DNA of 45,170 nt, taken from assembly GCA_902779075.1 (NCBI GenBank), contig CACZAK010000075.1, positions 1 through 45,170 on the forward strand, given 5' to 3'. Shown here piece by piece: positions 8,215 through 16,591 of the stretch. The position numbers and the translations under genes are program-made. Positions within the stretch are counted from its first letter, which is position 1. Each line of letters begins with the position of its first letter. The notes beneath the pieces are model-generated. The model saw only the letters and a program-made list of their open reading frames with translations. It was not told where the DNA came from and did no database searches. The DNA comes from an uncultured bacterium (GTDB lineage: Bacteria; Verrucomicrobiota; Kiritimatiellia; RFP12; UBA1067).

Positions 8215-8431
8215 CTATGAACTGACGATTAGCGCGAAACCGATCTAGGGCGATTGTCGCCTCAATATCGTCCATGCTGGTTTCAAGTATTTTCGCATCT
8301 TCCGAACATATTGTTACATGCCCAGAATTCAGATTGACGATCCTTATGTTGGAGCCATCTCGCGACATGGCATATCCGTTCACGATGACATTTGCAGCGT
8401 CGGCAATCTCTTTTGCCTGAACTTCAGACAT
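8207..8431 (-). CDS. Small unknown protein (second gene of the module)
   Basis: A 74-residue soluble protein beginning MSEVQAKEIADAANVIVNGY and ending in an acidic/basic helix (DDIEATIALDRFRANRQ). No family was recognised with certainty. It overlaps the upstream gene by 8 bases (ATGTCTGA) and the downstream gene by 8 bases, the same overlap length on both sides, which indicates strict translational coupling and matched production of all three proteins. The helical, charged C-terminus could serve protein binding, for example as an antitoxin-like partner, but this is inference. Confidence 0.7.
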   Translation of the reverse strand: MSEVQAKEIADAANVIVNGYAMSRDGSNIRIVNLNSGHVTICSEDAKILETSMDDIEATIALDRFRANRQFIDG

Positions 8432-8690
8432 ATCGAACCTCGACTTTCTTTATAGGAGCAAGAAACTTCTTGGGATCAATGAGCAGATTACGCAATATCG
8501 GGCGAATATCAATATATTCCTCTTCCTCTCCATGACCATAGTCTGCACCCACTTCGATATATCCTTCATGCCATTTTTTGACCGATGTGTATCTAACAAG
8601 GCTTTTTGGGGTAAGGAAACGAATGTTCGTCCCCCCAAAGGAGAACGACGTATAATCCGCCTTGCTTGTAAGTATCGCTGTCGTTGTCAC
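8424..8690 (-). CDS. Small unknown protein, leaderless GTG start (first gene of the module)
   Basis: An 88-residue protein starting at GTG (VTTTAILTSKADYT) and ending KKFLAPIKKVEVRYV. Features are two predicted beta-rich stretches (SFSFGGTNIRFLTP, GYIEVGADYG) and EEYIDIRPILRNLLIDPKKF. Similar EYIDL-x-PIL-x-NL stretches occur in small proteins next to DUF4160 genes in gut bacteria, from memory and not checked here. The GTG at 8690 is 8 bases from the last base of a TGCTATAAT promoter, so the start was chosen as leaderless; a longer frame running upstream to 9101 reads antisense-like sequence inside mfd and is rejected. It heads an operon continuing to the exonuclease at 4046. Confidence 0.7.
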   Translation of the reverse strand: MTTTAILTSKADYTSFSFGGTNIRFLTPKSLVRYTSVKKWHEGYIEVGADYGHGEEEEYIDIRPILRNLLIDPKKFLAPIKKVEVRYV

Positions 8691-8697
8691 GCGGCAT

Positions 8698-8706
8698 ATT
8701 ATAGCA
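8698..8706 (-). promoter_or_regulatory. Extended -10 promoter of the small-protein/two-component operon
   Basis: The minus strand reads TGCTATAAT, a consensus extended -10, ending 8 bases before the GTG at 8690. No good -35 was seen, as expected for extended -10 promoters. It is the only clear promoter for the seven genes down to 4046. Confidence 0.7.
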
Positions 8707-8743
8707 TAGTTTCCGAATGTTGGGCGAAAGGAATACCTCCAAT

Positions 8744-11700
8744 TCACGTTTTCATTCCGCCGCAATCTTCGGATTGGAGGATGCGTTTTGCTAGGGCTGC
8801 GAAGCGTTTTTCGGGCGTGGGGGCGGTAAGCTGCTCCACGAAGGCAGGGGTTGGCTTGTCCGCCTTGTAGAACACGGCGCGGCCTTTGCGCACGTCGATG
8901 CGGCGGATGCCCGCCTGCGCGCACAGGACGCGCAGTTCTGCGAGCTTCACGAGACGAAGCGCCGCCTTCGGGAGCTTGCCGTAGCGGTCGGCCAGTTCGC
9001 CCTTCAGGCGCGTCACGTCCTTGAGCGAGGAGGTTTCGGCGAGACGCCGGTGGAAGTCCATGCGCTGCCCTTCGTCCTCCACGTAGTCGTAGGGCAGACA
9101 CGCACCCGACGCGTCGGCATCATCTGATCCCGGCGAGAAGTCGAGGAAGTCGAAGTTGAGCGTCACGTCCACCACGCCTGGTACGTTTTCACCTTTGAGG
9201 CGCGCGACCGTGCGCTGGAGGAGCTGACAGTAGAGCTGGAACCCGACGGCGGCGATGTGTCCGCTCTGCTCGCGTCCGAGCAGGTTGCCCGCGCCGCGGA
9301 TTTCAAGGTCGCGCATCGCGATGCCGAACCCCGCGCCGAGTCCCGCATGGCGCTTCAAAGCGTCAAGGCGCTCGCGCGCCTCGGCGTCCACGAGACCTTC
9401 AACGGGCAGGAGGAAGTAGGCGTAGCCCTGTCGTGCCGAACGCCCCACGCGTCCACGCAGCTGGTAAAGCTCGGCAAGCCCGAAGCGGTCCGCACGGTCC
9501 ACGAGAATCGTGTTTGCACGCGGGATGTCGAGTCCGCTCTCCACAATCGTGGTACACAGCAGTACGTCCGAGCGCCCCTTCGAGAACGCCTGCATCTTAG
9601 CAGAAAGCATGGAGGGCGGCATCTGACCGTGCGCCACCTCGATGCGCGCGTCCGGTACGAGCGCGCGCAGACGCGCCGCCGCCGTACTGATCGTCGAGAC
9701 GCGGTTGTAGAGAAAGTAGACCTGCCCGCCGCGCGCGAGTTCGCGCGTGATTGCGGCACGCACCGTCTCGTCCGTATCGCGCACGATCCTCGTCTCCACG
9801 GCCACGCGCTCGCGCGGCGGTGTGCGTAGGATCGAGAGGTCGCGCGCGCCCGTCATGGAGAGGTAGAGCGTGCGCGGGATCGGCGTGGCGCTCATCGTTA
9901 GGACGTCCGCCGTAGCGCGCAGACGCTTGAGGTGTTCCTTGTGGCGCACGCCGAAACGCTGTTCCTCGTCAATGACGATGAGGCCGAGGTCGTGGAACTG
10001 CACGCGGTCGGAGAGGATGGCGTGCGTGCCGATCACGATGTCGGTGGCGCCGGAGAGCAGACGCGCGCGCGTGCCTTTCTTCTCCTCGGGACTTTGGAAG
10101 CGACTCATCGCCTCAATGCGGATGGGCGTGTCGGCGAAGCGCGCGAGGAAGGTCTCGTAGTGCTGTTCCGCAAGCACCGTGGTGGGCGCGAGCAGCGCGG
10201 TCTGGCGTCCGTTCATCGCGGCGATGAACGCGGCGCGCATCGCGACCTCGGTCTTGCCGTAGCCCGCGTCGCCGCACACGAGGCGGTCCATCGGCTTCGT
10301 CTGCGCCATGTCGCGCTTCACGTCCTCGATCGCGCGCGCCTGGTCGTCCGTCTCCTCGTAGGGGAACGCCGCCTCGAACTCCGTGACGCCCGGCGCGCTG
10401 ATGTCGTAGGCAAAGCCCGGCACCACGGCGCGGCGCGCCTGCGTTTCGAGGAGGGACGCCGCAAGATCCTGCACTGCGCGTTGCGCGTCCGCCTTGTCCT
10501 TCGTCCAGCGCCGCCCGTCGAGACGGTGCAGCTTCACCTGCTCGCCCTTCACGCCCACATACCGCGAGAGGAGATGCGCGTGCGTCACGGGCACGTGCAG
10601 CTTGCCGCCGTCCGCGTACTCGATCGTGAACACCTCGCTGCGCGTGTCGCCCACCTCGACCTCGGTGGACCCGAGGAAGCGTCCGATGCCGTAATCCACG
10701 TGAACCACGTACTCGCCCGGCTCGATGTCGAACGACTCGGAAAGACGCTGCCCCGCCACACTCGCCGTCTGCACGCGCGGCGCGCGCCGCCGGTGCGCGA
10801 ACACGCGGTCGCCCCGCGTCACCACCACGAGCCCCGGAACCTCGAACCCGCCCGCGAGCTCGCCGTCCTCCACCACGAGCGCGCCCTTCCGCGCCGCCGC
10901 CGCGAGGTGCGCCTCCAGACGTCCCCGCGCCGCCTCCAGCAGTTCGGGGCTGCGCGCCGACTCCGCACTCAGTTCCGCGAACCCCGGCAGCGGCGAACTC
11001 TGGAACGTCCCCTCCGGCACATCCGGAGGTGCGGGCATCCCCGTGAAGATCTGACGGAAGCCCGCATTTTGCAGCAGCGAATGGGAGAGGTCCACGTAGG
11101 AATTGTGGTCAACCCAGAGAATCGTCGCGCCGGACGGCAGGATGTCGAGGAGACGCGTCTCCTCTCCAGACGGCACGCTGACGGGCGAAAGCTCCGCCGA
11201 GGGAATTTTCTTCACGGAGGTCTGAAGCGCGGGGTCGAACTCGCGCAGCGACTCAAGGTCCTCGCCGAAGTACTCCGCGCGGACGGGACGCGCCGCATCC
11301 GGCGACCAGGCGTCCAGCACGCCGCCGCGAACGGCGTATTGTCCCATCGCCGTCACCTCGCCCGCGCGCTCGTAGCCAGCCGCGGACAAACTCGCCTGTA
11401 CCTTTGAAAACGCGCTCCCGGCGTCACCTGGCACAAGGCGTATCGTCGCGGCGCCCACGGCTGCGGCGTCCGGCACGCCCGTCAGGAGCGCCGCACTTGG
11501 CGCCACGACGACGAGCGGGTATGGACGCATCCGCCACGCGCCGAGTGCTGTAGACACCTTGAGGCGCGCGGCCGTGGACGCAGGGTCGTCCTCCAGCGGC
11601 GGCGGGAATGCGAGCGAGCGTACGCCGCTTTCGCCCTCGAGCACACGCAGGTCGTCCGCCACCGTATCCGCCTCCGGGATGCCCGGCGTGACCACCAAAA

Positions 11701-11869
11701 CGAAAGGCGAATCCTCCTCGGTAGGGCGCGCGCCCCGCGCTAACGAGGCGGCGGCAAACGCCGTGGCCGACCCGGAGAACGAAGGTAAAGCAAGGACGGA
11801 GGACGGGACGTCCGTCCCCTCCCCAAAAGCCTTCTCGAACAAGGCGAATCTCTTACTCGCCTTCTGCAC
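8744..11869 (-). CDS. mfd: Transcription-repair coupling factor Mfd
   Basis: Mfd pushes stalled RNA polymerase off damaged DNA and recruits UvrA. The protein is about 1041 residues, a little shorter than E. coli Mfd (1148). It has an N-terminal UvrB-like region (1-350), the polymerase-interacting segment with [14 protein letters not shown] (about 393), the helicase Walker [18 protein letters not shown] (about 530), the DEEQRFGV box (about 633), [17 protein letters not shown], and the [17 protein letters not shown] motif VI. The start is a GTG ([15 protein letters not shown]) at 11869, 8 bases after a consensus extended -10, so the message is predicted to be leaderless. An open frame extends upstream through the nonamer array to 12406, but it would place the promoter inside the gene and encode simple Arg/Ser repeats. 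Confidence 0.96.
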   Translation of the reverse strand: MQKASKRFALFEKAFGEGTDVPSSVLALPSFSGSATAFAAASLARGARPTEEDSPFVLVVTPGIPEADTVADDLRVLEGESGVRSLAFPPPLEDDPASTAARLKVSTALGAWRMRPYPLVVVAPSAALLTGVPDAAAVGAATIRLVPGDAGSAFSKVQASLSAAGYERAGEVTAMGQYAVRGGVLDAWSPDAARPVRAEYFGEDLESLREFDPALQTSVKKIPSAELSPVSVPSGEETRLLDILPSGATILWVDHNSYVDLSHSLLQNAGFRQIFTGMPAPPDVPEGTFQSSPLPGFAELSAESARSPELLEAARGRLEAHLAAAARKGALVVEDGELAGGFEVPGLVVVTRGDRVFAHRRRAPRVQTASVAGQRLSESFDIEPGEYVVHVDYGIGRFLGSTEVEVGDTRSEVFTIEYADGGKLHVPVTHAHLLSRYVGVKGEQVKLHRLDGRRWTKDKADAQRAVQDLAASLLETQARRAVVPGFAYDISAPGVTEFEAAFPYEETDDQARAIEDVKRDMAQTKPMDRLVCGDAGYGKTEVAMRAAFIAAMNGRQTALLAPTTVLAEQHYETFLARFADTPIRIEAMSRFQSPEEKKGTRARLLSGATDIVIGTHAILSDRVQFHDLGLIVIDEEQRFGVRHKEHLKRLRATADVLTMSATPIPRTLYLSMTGARDLSILRTPPRERVAVETRIVRDTDETVRAAITRELARGGQVYFLYNRVSTISTAAARLRALVPDARIEVAHGQMPPSMLSAKMQAFSKGRSDVLLCTTIVESGLDIPRANTILVDRADRFGLAELYQLRGRVGRSARQGYAYFLLPVEGLVDAEARERLDALKRHAGLGAGFGIAMRDLEIRGAGNLLGREQSGHIAAVGFQLYCQLLQRTVARLKGENVPGVVDVTLNFDFLDFSPGSDDADASGACLPYDYVEDEGQRMDFHRRLAETSSLKDVTRLKGELADRYGKLPKAALRLVKLAELRVLCAQAGIRRIDVRKGRAVFYKADKPTPAFVEQLTAPTPEKRFAALAKRILQSEDCGGMKT

Positions 11870-11876
11870 GGACGCT

Positions 11877-11885
11877 ATTATACCA
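11877..11885 (-). promoter_or_regulatory. Extended -10 promoter of mfd
   Basis: The minus strand reads TGGTATAAT, ending 8 bases before the GTG of mfd. It lies between the nonamer array (which ends near 11941) and the gene, so the array is just upstream of the promoter. Confidence 0.7.
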
Positions 11886-11940
11886 CAGTTGGGGGCAGCA
11901 CGGGCGCGGGCGGTGAGTTTCCGAGAGGTTTTTCGGGGCT

Positions 11941-12188
11941 TGCGGGACTTCCGGGACAGCCGGGACCTCCGGGACTTCCGGGACTTCCGAGACCTCCGGG
12001 ACTTCCGGGACCTCCGGGACTTCCGGGACCTCCGGGACTTCCGGGACCTCCGGGACTTCCGGGACCTCCGAGACCTCCAGGACCTCCGAGACCTCCGAGA
12101 TATGCGGTTGTCCCGGTTGTCCCGGCTGTCCCGGTTGTCCCAGCTGTCCCGGTTGTCTCGGCTGTCCCGGCTGTCCCGGGGGCTCAGC
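11941..12188. repeat. Compound nonamer tandem array, downstream copy
   Basis: About 27 nonamers. Read on the minus strand, the array begins three bases after the stop codon of the four-helix gene with about seven units of GGGACA(G/A)C(C/T), then the spacer GCATATCTC, then about 18 units of GGA(G/A)GTC(C/T)C in which the G and A forms alternate, producing an 18-base period. All units are multiples of three bases. A shorter array with the same order of unit types lies at the other end of the same gene. Confidence 0.9.
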
Positions 12189-13073
12189 TCACCGCCAGCC
12201 CTTTCGCTGTCGGATAGACCATACCATCCGATCCACCTTTCGCTTGATTTCGGCCGCAGTTGCCGCAAGCGCAACGGCATCTTGAGCGCCGAAGAGCCGC
12301 GAGTAGATGCCCTTGTCCCATTCTTCGCCTCTTGCCGCAGTCCGTGCCGCATGCATCCGCTCGCGCACTCCACCGTGTTTCTTGAAATCCTCTTCTTGCA
12401 CGGCAATCATCTTGTCGAGCATGTAGCGCGTCTGATGACAAAGCGTAAGCATCAGATTTGCGACGGTCTCTCCTGGATGTGTCTCGAGGAGTGACTGCCA
12501 GGCCTCCCAGTCGGAATGTTCCTTGGCATATCCGCGCGCAGCGATGCGCCGCTTGTCGTCCATGGGCCATTCAACGGCACCGTGAGTCTTGAGCCAGTCA
12601 AGATAGTCTTCGATTAACTCATCGAGCGTGGCGCGGGCGACATTGGTGAGCTTGATTTCGGTTTCCTTTGAGGTGCCGCTGGCCGCACTACCCTCGGCGA
12701 TGTTCTGTTTGCAGCTACGGGCGGCCTGCGTCATCTGATCAACCGTACGGTCGCCACGCGGCGGCAAAAACCTACGACAGAAAGCGACGGTTCCCTGATA
12801 GATGATATCGCTCTTGCGATAAACGAGTAGTTTCTTGTAGCCGCCGTGCGGTAACACAATCTGCGGCACTTCCGTCGCATGATTGATTCGCCCAGACTGC
12901 GCATCTTGGATGTTGTTTGAGGTGGGACGGGTTGGGTTCATTGCACTACCACCGGCAAGGGCAAAAGTGACTTCAGGGGCCTCCGAGACTTCCAATGCAT
13001 GAGGTTGTCCCGTCCGTCCCGGCTGTCTCGGTTGTCCCGTCCGTCCCGGTTGGTTTCCAAATTGGCTTTCCAT
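12189..13073 (-). CDS. Four-helix-bundle suffix-domain protein with repeat-encoded N-terminus
   Basis: A protein of about 294 residues. Residues 1-50 are partly encoded by the upstream nonamer array ([20 protein letters not shown]). The body matches the four-helix-bundle / S23-like family with a suffix domain: [19 protein letters not shown], then [30 protein letters not shown] and [19 protein letters not shown]. The C-terminal half is charged and helical. S23-type proteins are known from intervening sequences in rRNA genes, and the related Avd protein of diversity-generating retroelements binds RNA; activity for this version is unknown. AAAGGA lies 8 bases before the ATG at 13073, which decided the start over 13118. 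The gene is bracketed by two arrays of related nonamers. Confidence 0.85.
   Translation of the reverse strand: MESQFGNQPGRTGQPRQPGRTGQPHALEVSEAPEVTFALAGGSAMNPTRPTSNNIQDAQSGRINHATEVPQIVLPHGGYKKLLVYRKSDIIYQGTVAFCRRFLPPRGDRTVDQMTQAARSCKQNIAEGSAASGTSKETEIKLTNVARATLDELIEDYLDWLKTHGAVEWPMDDKRRIAARGYAKEHSDWEAWQSLLETHPGETVANLMLTLCHQTRYMLDKMIAVQEEDFKKHGGVRERMHAARTAARGEEWDKGIYSRLFGAQDAVALAATAAEIKRKVDRMVWSIRQRKGWR
12970..13052. repeat. Compound nonamer array, upstream copy inside the four-helix gene
   Basis: On the minus strand the units are GGGACGGAC, GGGACAACC, GAGACAGCC, GGGACGGAC, GGGACAACC, then the spacer TCATGCATT, then GGAAGTCTC, GGAGGCCCC and TGAAGTCAC. The order (GGGACA-type units, CAT-containing spacer, GGAGGTCTC-type units) is the same as in the downstream array. 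Bases 12981-13011 match 12084-12114 at 25 of 31 positions. The array is translated as Pro/Gly/Arg/Gln-rich residues. Confidence 0.85.
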
Positions 13074-13108
13074 ACGCCATTCCTTTCCCGGCTTGCGCCG
13101 ATGCACGT

Positions 13109-13117
13109 ATGATAGCA
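13109..13117 (-). promoter_or_regulatory. Extended -10 promoter of the four-helix gene
   Basis: The minus strand reads TGCTATCAT. The leader to the ATG at 13073 would be about 30 bases and contains the AAAGGA ribosome binding site, unlike the leaderless genes nearby. Confidence 0.5.
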
Positions 13118-13123
13118 AATCAT

Positions 13124-13176
13124 CGTGTGATAATCCTCACACAATCTTCACACAATCATCACATGATTATCACACG
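13124..13176. repeat. 12-bp inverted repeat around TCACACAATC repeats
   Basis: CGTGTGATAATC (13124-13135) and its exact complement (13165-13176) flank two copies of TCACACAATC. A third TGTGATAAT copy follows at 13180-13188. The cluster lies just upstream of the four-helix gene promoter and could be an operator or a structured leader of a transcript reading out of the intergenic space. Confidence 0.6.
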
Positions 13177-13254
13177 GATGTGATAATTCAGTTGTTTTAA
13201 AAGCTCACCTCGGATACGCTGGCAACGAGAATATCCGCCTTCCGAGCAACTTAA

Positions 13255-16200
13255 TTACTCAAGCACCGGCTTGACGATCTTTCCGTCGCGCTGGGCCTCA
13301 GCGTCGTGGTCGTGCGCGATGTACTGTCCGTTGGAATCCATCCAGAGGATCAGCCGCTCGCGCTCCTCGCGCGTGAGCTTCACGCCGTGGTGGCCCGCGT
13401 CGAGCATCTTCCTGAGCGGGGCGTTCATCGCGAGATACCGGCCCGGCTCCGTGTAGGCGGGCGTGAAGAACGCCCAATTCGTTCGCTTCCTCTCGACCAT
13501 TTCCCAGGCAAAGTAGTTGGTGCGATGTACGAGGTTGTTCCAGCTCGTCGAGAAGCCCCACTTGTCCTTGCGCCAGTCACCGGCGCGGAGGTCGGGTGCC
13601 TTGGGATTGCGCTTCTCGCCGTGGCACGAGACGCACTTCGCGTCGAGGACGGGCTGCACAAGGCGACGGTAGTTTAACGGCGCGGAACCGTCGGGCCCCG
13701 GCTTGATCGCACTCGGCGCGCGGCGCATCGCGAGGGGAAGGTTCGCCCGCGCCGTACGCCGCACATTCTCCTTGGGCTCGTGACAGCCGCTGCACAAAAG
13801 CCGTTCGCCGGGATGCAGATAGGTGTCGCTGCGCATGCTCTGCACGGCGCAACCGTCGGCGCGGAGCGCCTGGAAGAAGATCGGCACGCCCACCGGCGCG
13901 GTGAAGTACGCGCTGCCGTCCGCCTCCACCGGCACCGTGCCGAGGCACTGGCGTCCCGTCTGGTGTATCTCCGCACCGAGCCAGGGTTTCTGCTGCAGCG
14001 GCTTCACCTTCGGGAAGAGCTGCCACACGCGCAGGGCGGTAATCGTCTCGTTCGTCGGGAACGGGATGCGCGTGTCATAGACGTTGATGAGGCCGATCTC
14101 GCCAGTCTTAACCGGATTATCCGGAATTCCCGGATTATCCGGAATTTCCGGTCTTTCCGGTCTACCCTCTAGCGTTTGGTGCGCCAAAACTGGCGGCTTT
14201 TTTCGCGCGCCGATCGGCATTGGATCGAGGCATGAAATCGTCGGATGCGCATAGATGCGCGTCTTATTGCCAAACACGTCGATGAGCGTAATCGCGTAGC
14301 GGCGTCCACGCATCGGCACGTTGTACATGCCGTTGGCGTTGCCGTCGTAGGAGCAGATGTAGTACTTCTCGCTGAGCGGCCACGCCGTCGCATACGCGCC
14401 GCTGTTGCGGTTGCGTCCGCTGTTGAGCTCGGCTTCGGGGAACGGCTGCTCCGGCGTGATGCGGCGGATGGCGCTCATCTCGCCGTCATCCGGCACCGAG
14501 GGGTCGATCATAATGAGCGCGCCCGCCGCCCAGCCATGGTGGGGCGTCGCGGTGGAAACGTACTTGCGCGATCCAGGGATCTGTCGGATGTTCATCTCCA
14601 TCCGGGGCGTGGTATCTGCGTTGATGCGCGTGTTACCGTTCAACTCGCGCGGGTCGCGTCCGTCGGGGAAGCACGTCCAGGCGTGGTGTGCCTGGCCGGA
14701 ACCGCGATCGACGTAGTCCCAGCGCGTGTAGACGATCATGCCGTCGCTGTTCACGCTCGGGTGCCACTCGTTCGTCTCGTGGTGGGAGAGGCGGACGATG
14801 TCCGTGCCGTCGTCGAACATCGTGTGGAGGGTGAAGGACGGCACTGGACGGTTTCCCGAGCAACGCACGTAGCCGCCGCGCCGTTCAGATGTGAACGCGA
14901 TCCGCCCGTTCGGCAGCCAGCACGGATCGAACTCGTTCCACGGTCCGCTGGTGAGCTGGCGCAGGTTCGAGCCGTCGAGGTTGCAGGTGAACACGTGATA
15001 GCACGTGCCGTCCTCCCATTTGTCAAGCTTGCTGTTGTTCTTCACGGCGGCGAACGCGATGCGCTTGCCGTCCCAGTCGATGTCCGGCGAGATGATCGCG
15101 CAACCGTCGAGTGTCTGCCCCTTCCACGCGCCCGACTCGATCACCTTGCCCGCGAGGATGTTGCGCGCAACGGGCTTGTCCGAAAACGGGTTTTCGAGGA
15201 TGTACAGACCGTCGCCGCGCGAGATGCCGTTCTGCGTGCCGTGGAAGCCGTAGTACTGGTCGCACATGTGCGAACCATCGCGCCACTCGTTGAAACCGCA
15301 CGGCTCGTGCGTGACGAAGAGCAGACGGTCGATTCCCTTCAGGAGCGGGTTCTTGAGCGAGATGCGCCGGTTGAGGTCCATCACACGTGTAAAGAGCGCG
15401 ATGCGGGAATTCGTGTCGAATACGGCAAACGCATCCAATGCATAACCGGCGAGTTCCGTACGTTCGGCAGTGAGGTCCACCGACGCGGAGAGGTCGTCGA
15501 GCAGCGCGCGCGTACGGCGCAGGGCCACCACGAGCGGATCCGTATCGCCGGGGAGGATGCAGGCGGATGCATTGACGGAAGTATCCAGCACGTTCGTGGG
15601 CATGCGGTGCCAGTTGTCGATGTCGCGCTGGATGAATTTCCAGTCGGTGGGAACGGCACGCGGCGAGGGAACCTCCTTCACGTTCCACTTCTTGATCAGG
15701 TGGCGCGTAACCGCAAGGCGCTCCTCGTCCGAAAGGACGCGGCAGAAAAGAACCACCTCGCGCAGCTCGCGTCCACCGCTGCGCTCGCGGCTCTGCCTGT
15801 CCATCGTGAGGCTGTCGCAGGCGCACGGCGCGGAAGTCTCCACGCAGAACACCTGCGTCACGCCGGTAGGCGGACACTCGTTGTAGATGTCCGCCACCTC
15901 GTTGGTGCCGTTCCAGATGCGCGCGATCTTCGGGGACCATTCGCGCGAGGCGTACTCACCGTTCGGTCCGCGGTGGAAGTCGTAGCCCTTGCTGTCGCAG
16001 AGGATGTGGCAGTGGCGGTCCGCATCGAGCTTCCCCACGACAAACGCCGTACGGATGTCGGTGAAACGGAAAAACGTGATGTCGCGTCCGCTGGAATACT
16101 TCCCGAAATCGACGTATGGGCGCCCGTCCTTGTCCTTGCGCAGAATGGGCGGACGCGCGTTATTGCTCACGAAGTTGCCCATCAGGCATCCGCCACGCGC

Positions 16201-16374
16201 ATCCCATCTCTCCATCTCCCAATCCCAGGTCAATGGCCTGTAATAGTCCGCGTCCAGCCACAGCACGGCATCCTGCAGCACATCCGGCTCGCCGGCCTTG
16301 AGCGCCGGCGGCGCACCGGAAAACGCAGAAGACGCGGTTAAAGCTGCAAGAAGCACAAATGGAATCTTTTTCAT
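13255..16374 (-). CDS. Secreted di-haem protein with PD40 repeats, HzsA-like
   Basis: A 1039-residue exported protein (signal peptide MKKIPFVLLAALTASSAFSG). Residues about 30-240 look LamG-like (DAVLWLDADYY). The middle (about 350-760) has PD40-type beta-propeller repeats such as FDPCWLPNGRIAFTSERRGG and WHPSVNSDGMIVYTRWDYVD. The region from about 770 resembles the HzsA middle domain, and two CXXCH haem sites follow: CSGCHEPK and CVSCHGEK. HzsA-like proteins occur widely in Planctomycetes and Verrucomicrobia outside anammox, often with polysaccharide-degrading genes; hydrazine synthesis is not implied. A CCGG nonamer tract (14108-14163) adds a PERPEIPDNPGIPDNP loop. No strong ribosome binding site was seen; it follows the frameshifted beta-helix gene by 25 bases and may be coupled to it. 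Confidence 0.8.
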   Translation of the reverse strand: MKKIPFVLLAALTASSAFSGAPPALKAGEPDVLQDAVLWLDADYYRPLTWDWEMERWDARGGCLMGNFVSNNARPPILRKDKDGRPYVDFGKYSSGRDITFFRFTDIRTAFVVGKLDADRHCHILCDSKGYDFHRGPNGEYASREWSPKIARIWNGTNEVADIYNECPPTGVTQVFCVETSAPCACDSLTMDRQSRERSGGRELREVVLFCRVLSDEERLAVTRHLIKKWNVKEVPSPRAVPTDWKFIQRDIDNWHRMPTNVLDTSVNASACILPGDTDPLVVALRRTRALLDDLSASVDLTAERTELAGYALDAFAVFDTNSRIALFTRVMDLNRRISLKNPLLKGIDRLLFVTHEPCGFNEWRDGSHMCDQYYGFHGTQNGISRGDGLYILENPFSDKPVARNILAGKVIESGAWKGQTLDGCAIISPDIDWDGKRIAFAAVKNNSKLDKWEDGTCYHVFTCNLDGSNLRQLTSGPWNEFDPCWLPNGRIAFTSERRGGYVRCSGNRPVPSFTLHTMFDDGTDIVRLSHHETNEWHPSVNSDGMIVYTRWDYVDRGSGQAHHAWTCFPDGRDPRELNGNTRINADTTPRMEMNIRQIPGSRKYVSTATPHHGWAAGALIMIDPSVPDDGEMSAIRRITPEQPFPEAELNSGRNRNSGAYATAWPLSEKYYICSYDGNANGMYNVPMRGRRYAITLIDVFGNKTRIYAHPTISCLDPMPIGARKKPPVLAHQTLEGRPERPEIPDNPGIPDNPVKTGEIGLINVYDTRIPFPTNETITALRVWQLFPKVKPLQQKPWLGAEIHQTGRQCLGTVPVEADGSAYFTAPVGVPIFFQALRADGCAVQSMRSDTYLHPGERLLCSGCHEPKENVRRTARANLPLAMRRAPSAIKPGPDGSAPLNYRRLVQPVLDAKCVSCHGEKRNPKAPDLRAGDWRKDKWGFSTSWNNLVHRTNYFAWEMVERKRTNWAFFTPAYTEPGRYLAMNAPLRKMLDAGHHGVKLTREERERLILWMDSNGQYIAHDHDAEAQRDGKIVKPVLE
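14108..14163. repeat. In-frame nonamer tract CCGGNNANT inside the HzsA-like gene
   Basis: Read on the minus strand, six units follow each other: CCGGAAAGA, CCGGAAATT, CCGGATAAT, CCGGGAATT, CCGGATAAT and CCGGTTAAG. The nine-base period keeps the reading frame and encodes alternating Pro-x-x residues between the propeller and cytochrome parts. Confidence 0.85.
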
Positions 16375-16399
16375 AGCGCCACACGTCTTGTCATATTCG

Positions 16400-16591
16400 T
16401 TACGGGGAATGTTTATCTGTTGTCGGCAACGGAAGCTTAGTCGGCTCGGGGAATGCCTGGTCGACGAACGGCGGCTTGCCGAGGCGTTGCGCGTCGACCG
16501 GCTTGAATTCGGGCTTCGTCGCGTCGGGCGGCGGTGTCAGGGTGCATTCGCCCGTCGTCTCGTCGACCTTCCAGTTCGCGGCGGGAATCAT
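16400..16591 (-). pseudogene. Out-of-frame tail of the beta-helix gene
   Basis: This 63-codon frame (MIPAANWKVDETTGE...) directly continues the upstream beta-helix protein if one base is added in the GGG run at 16601-16603 (read as CCC on the coding strand). The joined protein would read ILGND-P-DNWMIPAANWKVDE and end at the TAA at 16400. It contains no start signal of its own and is best seen as the separated C-terminus. Confidence 0.75.

Noticed and set aside
11941..12406. N-terminal extension of mfd, or an Arg/Ser repeat protein, encoded by the nonamer array
   Set aside because: The extension would enclose the consensus promoter at 11877-11885, and the sequence is a pure repeat; the same array can be read open in several frames because the unit is nine bases.
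12189..13073. Diversity-generating retroelement
   Set aside because: The four-helix protein recalls Avd, but no reverse transcriptase and no template/variable repeat pair with adenine-specific differences were seen.
14245..16341. Long plus-strand open frame of 698 codons
   Set aside because: It runs antisense through the HzsA-like gene, is His/Arg/Val-rich without motifs and is explained by high third-position GC of the real gene.
13255..16374. Anammox hydrazine synthase
   Set aside because: Only the HzsA-like subunit fold is present, with LamG and PD40 parts; no other subunits or nitrogen genes are nearby and such homologues are common in non-anammox PVC bacteria.
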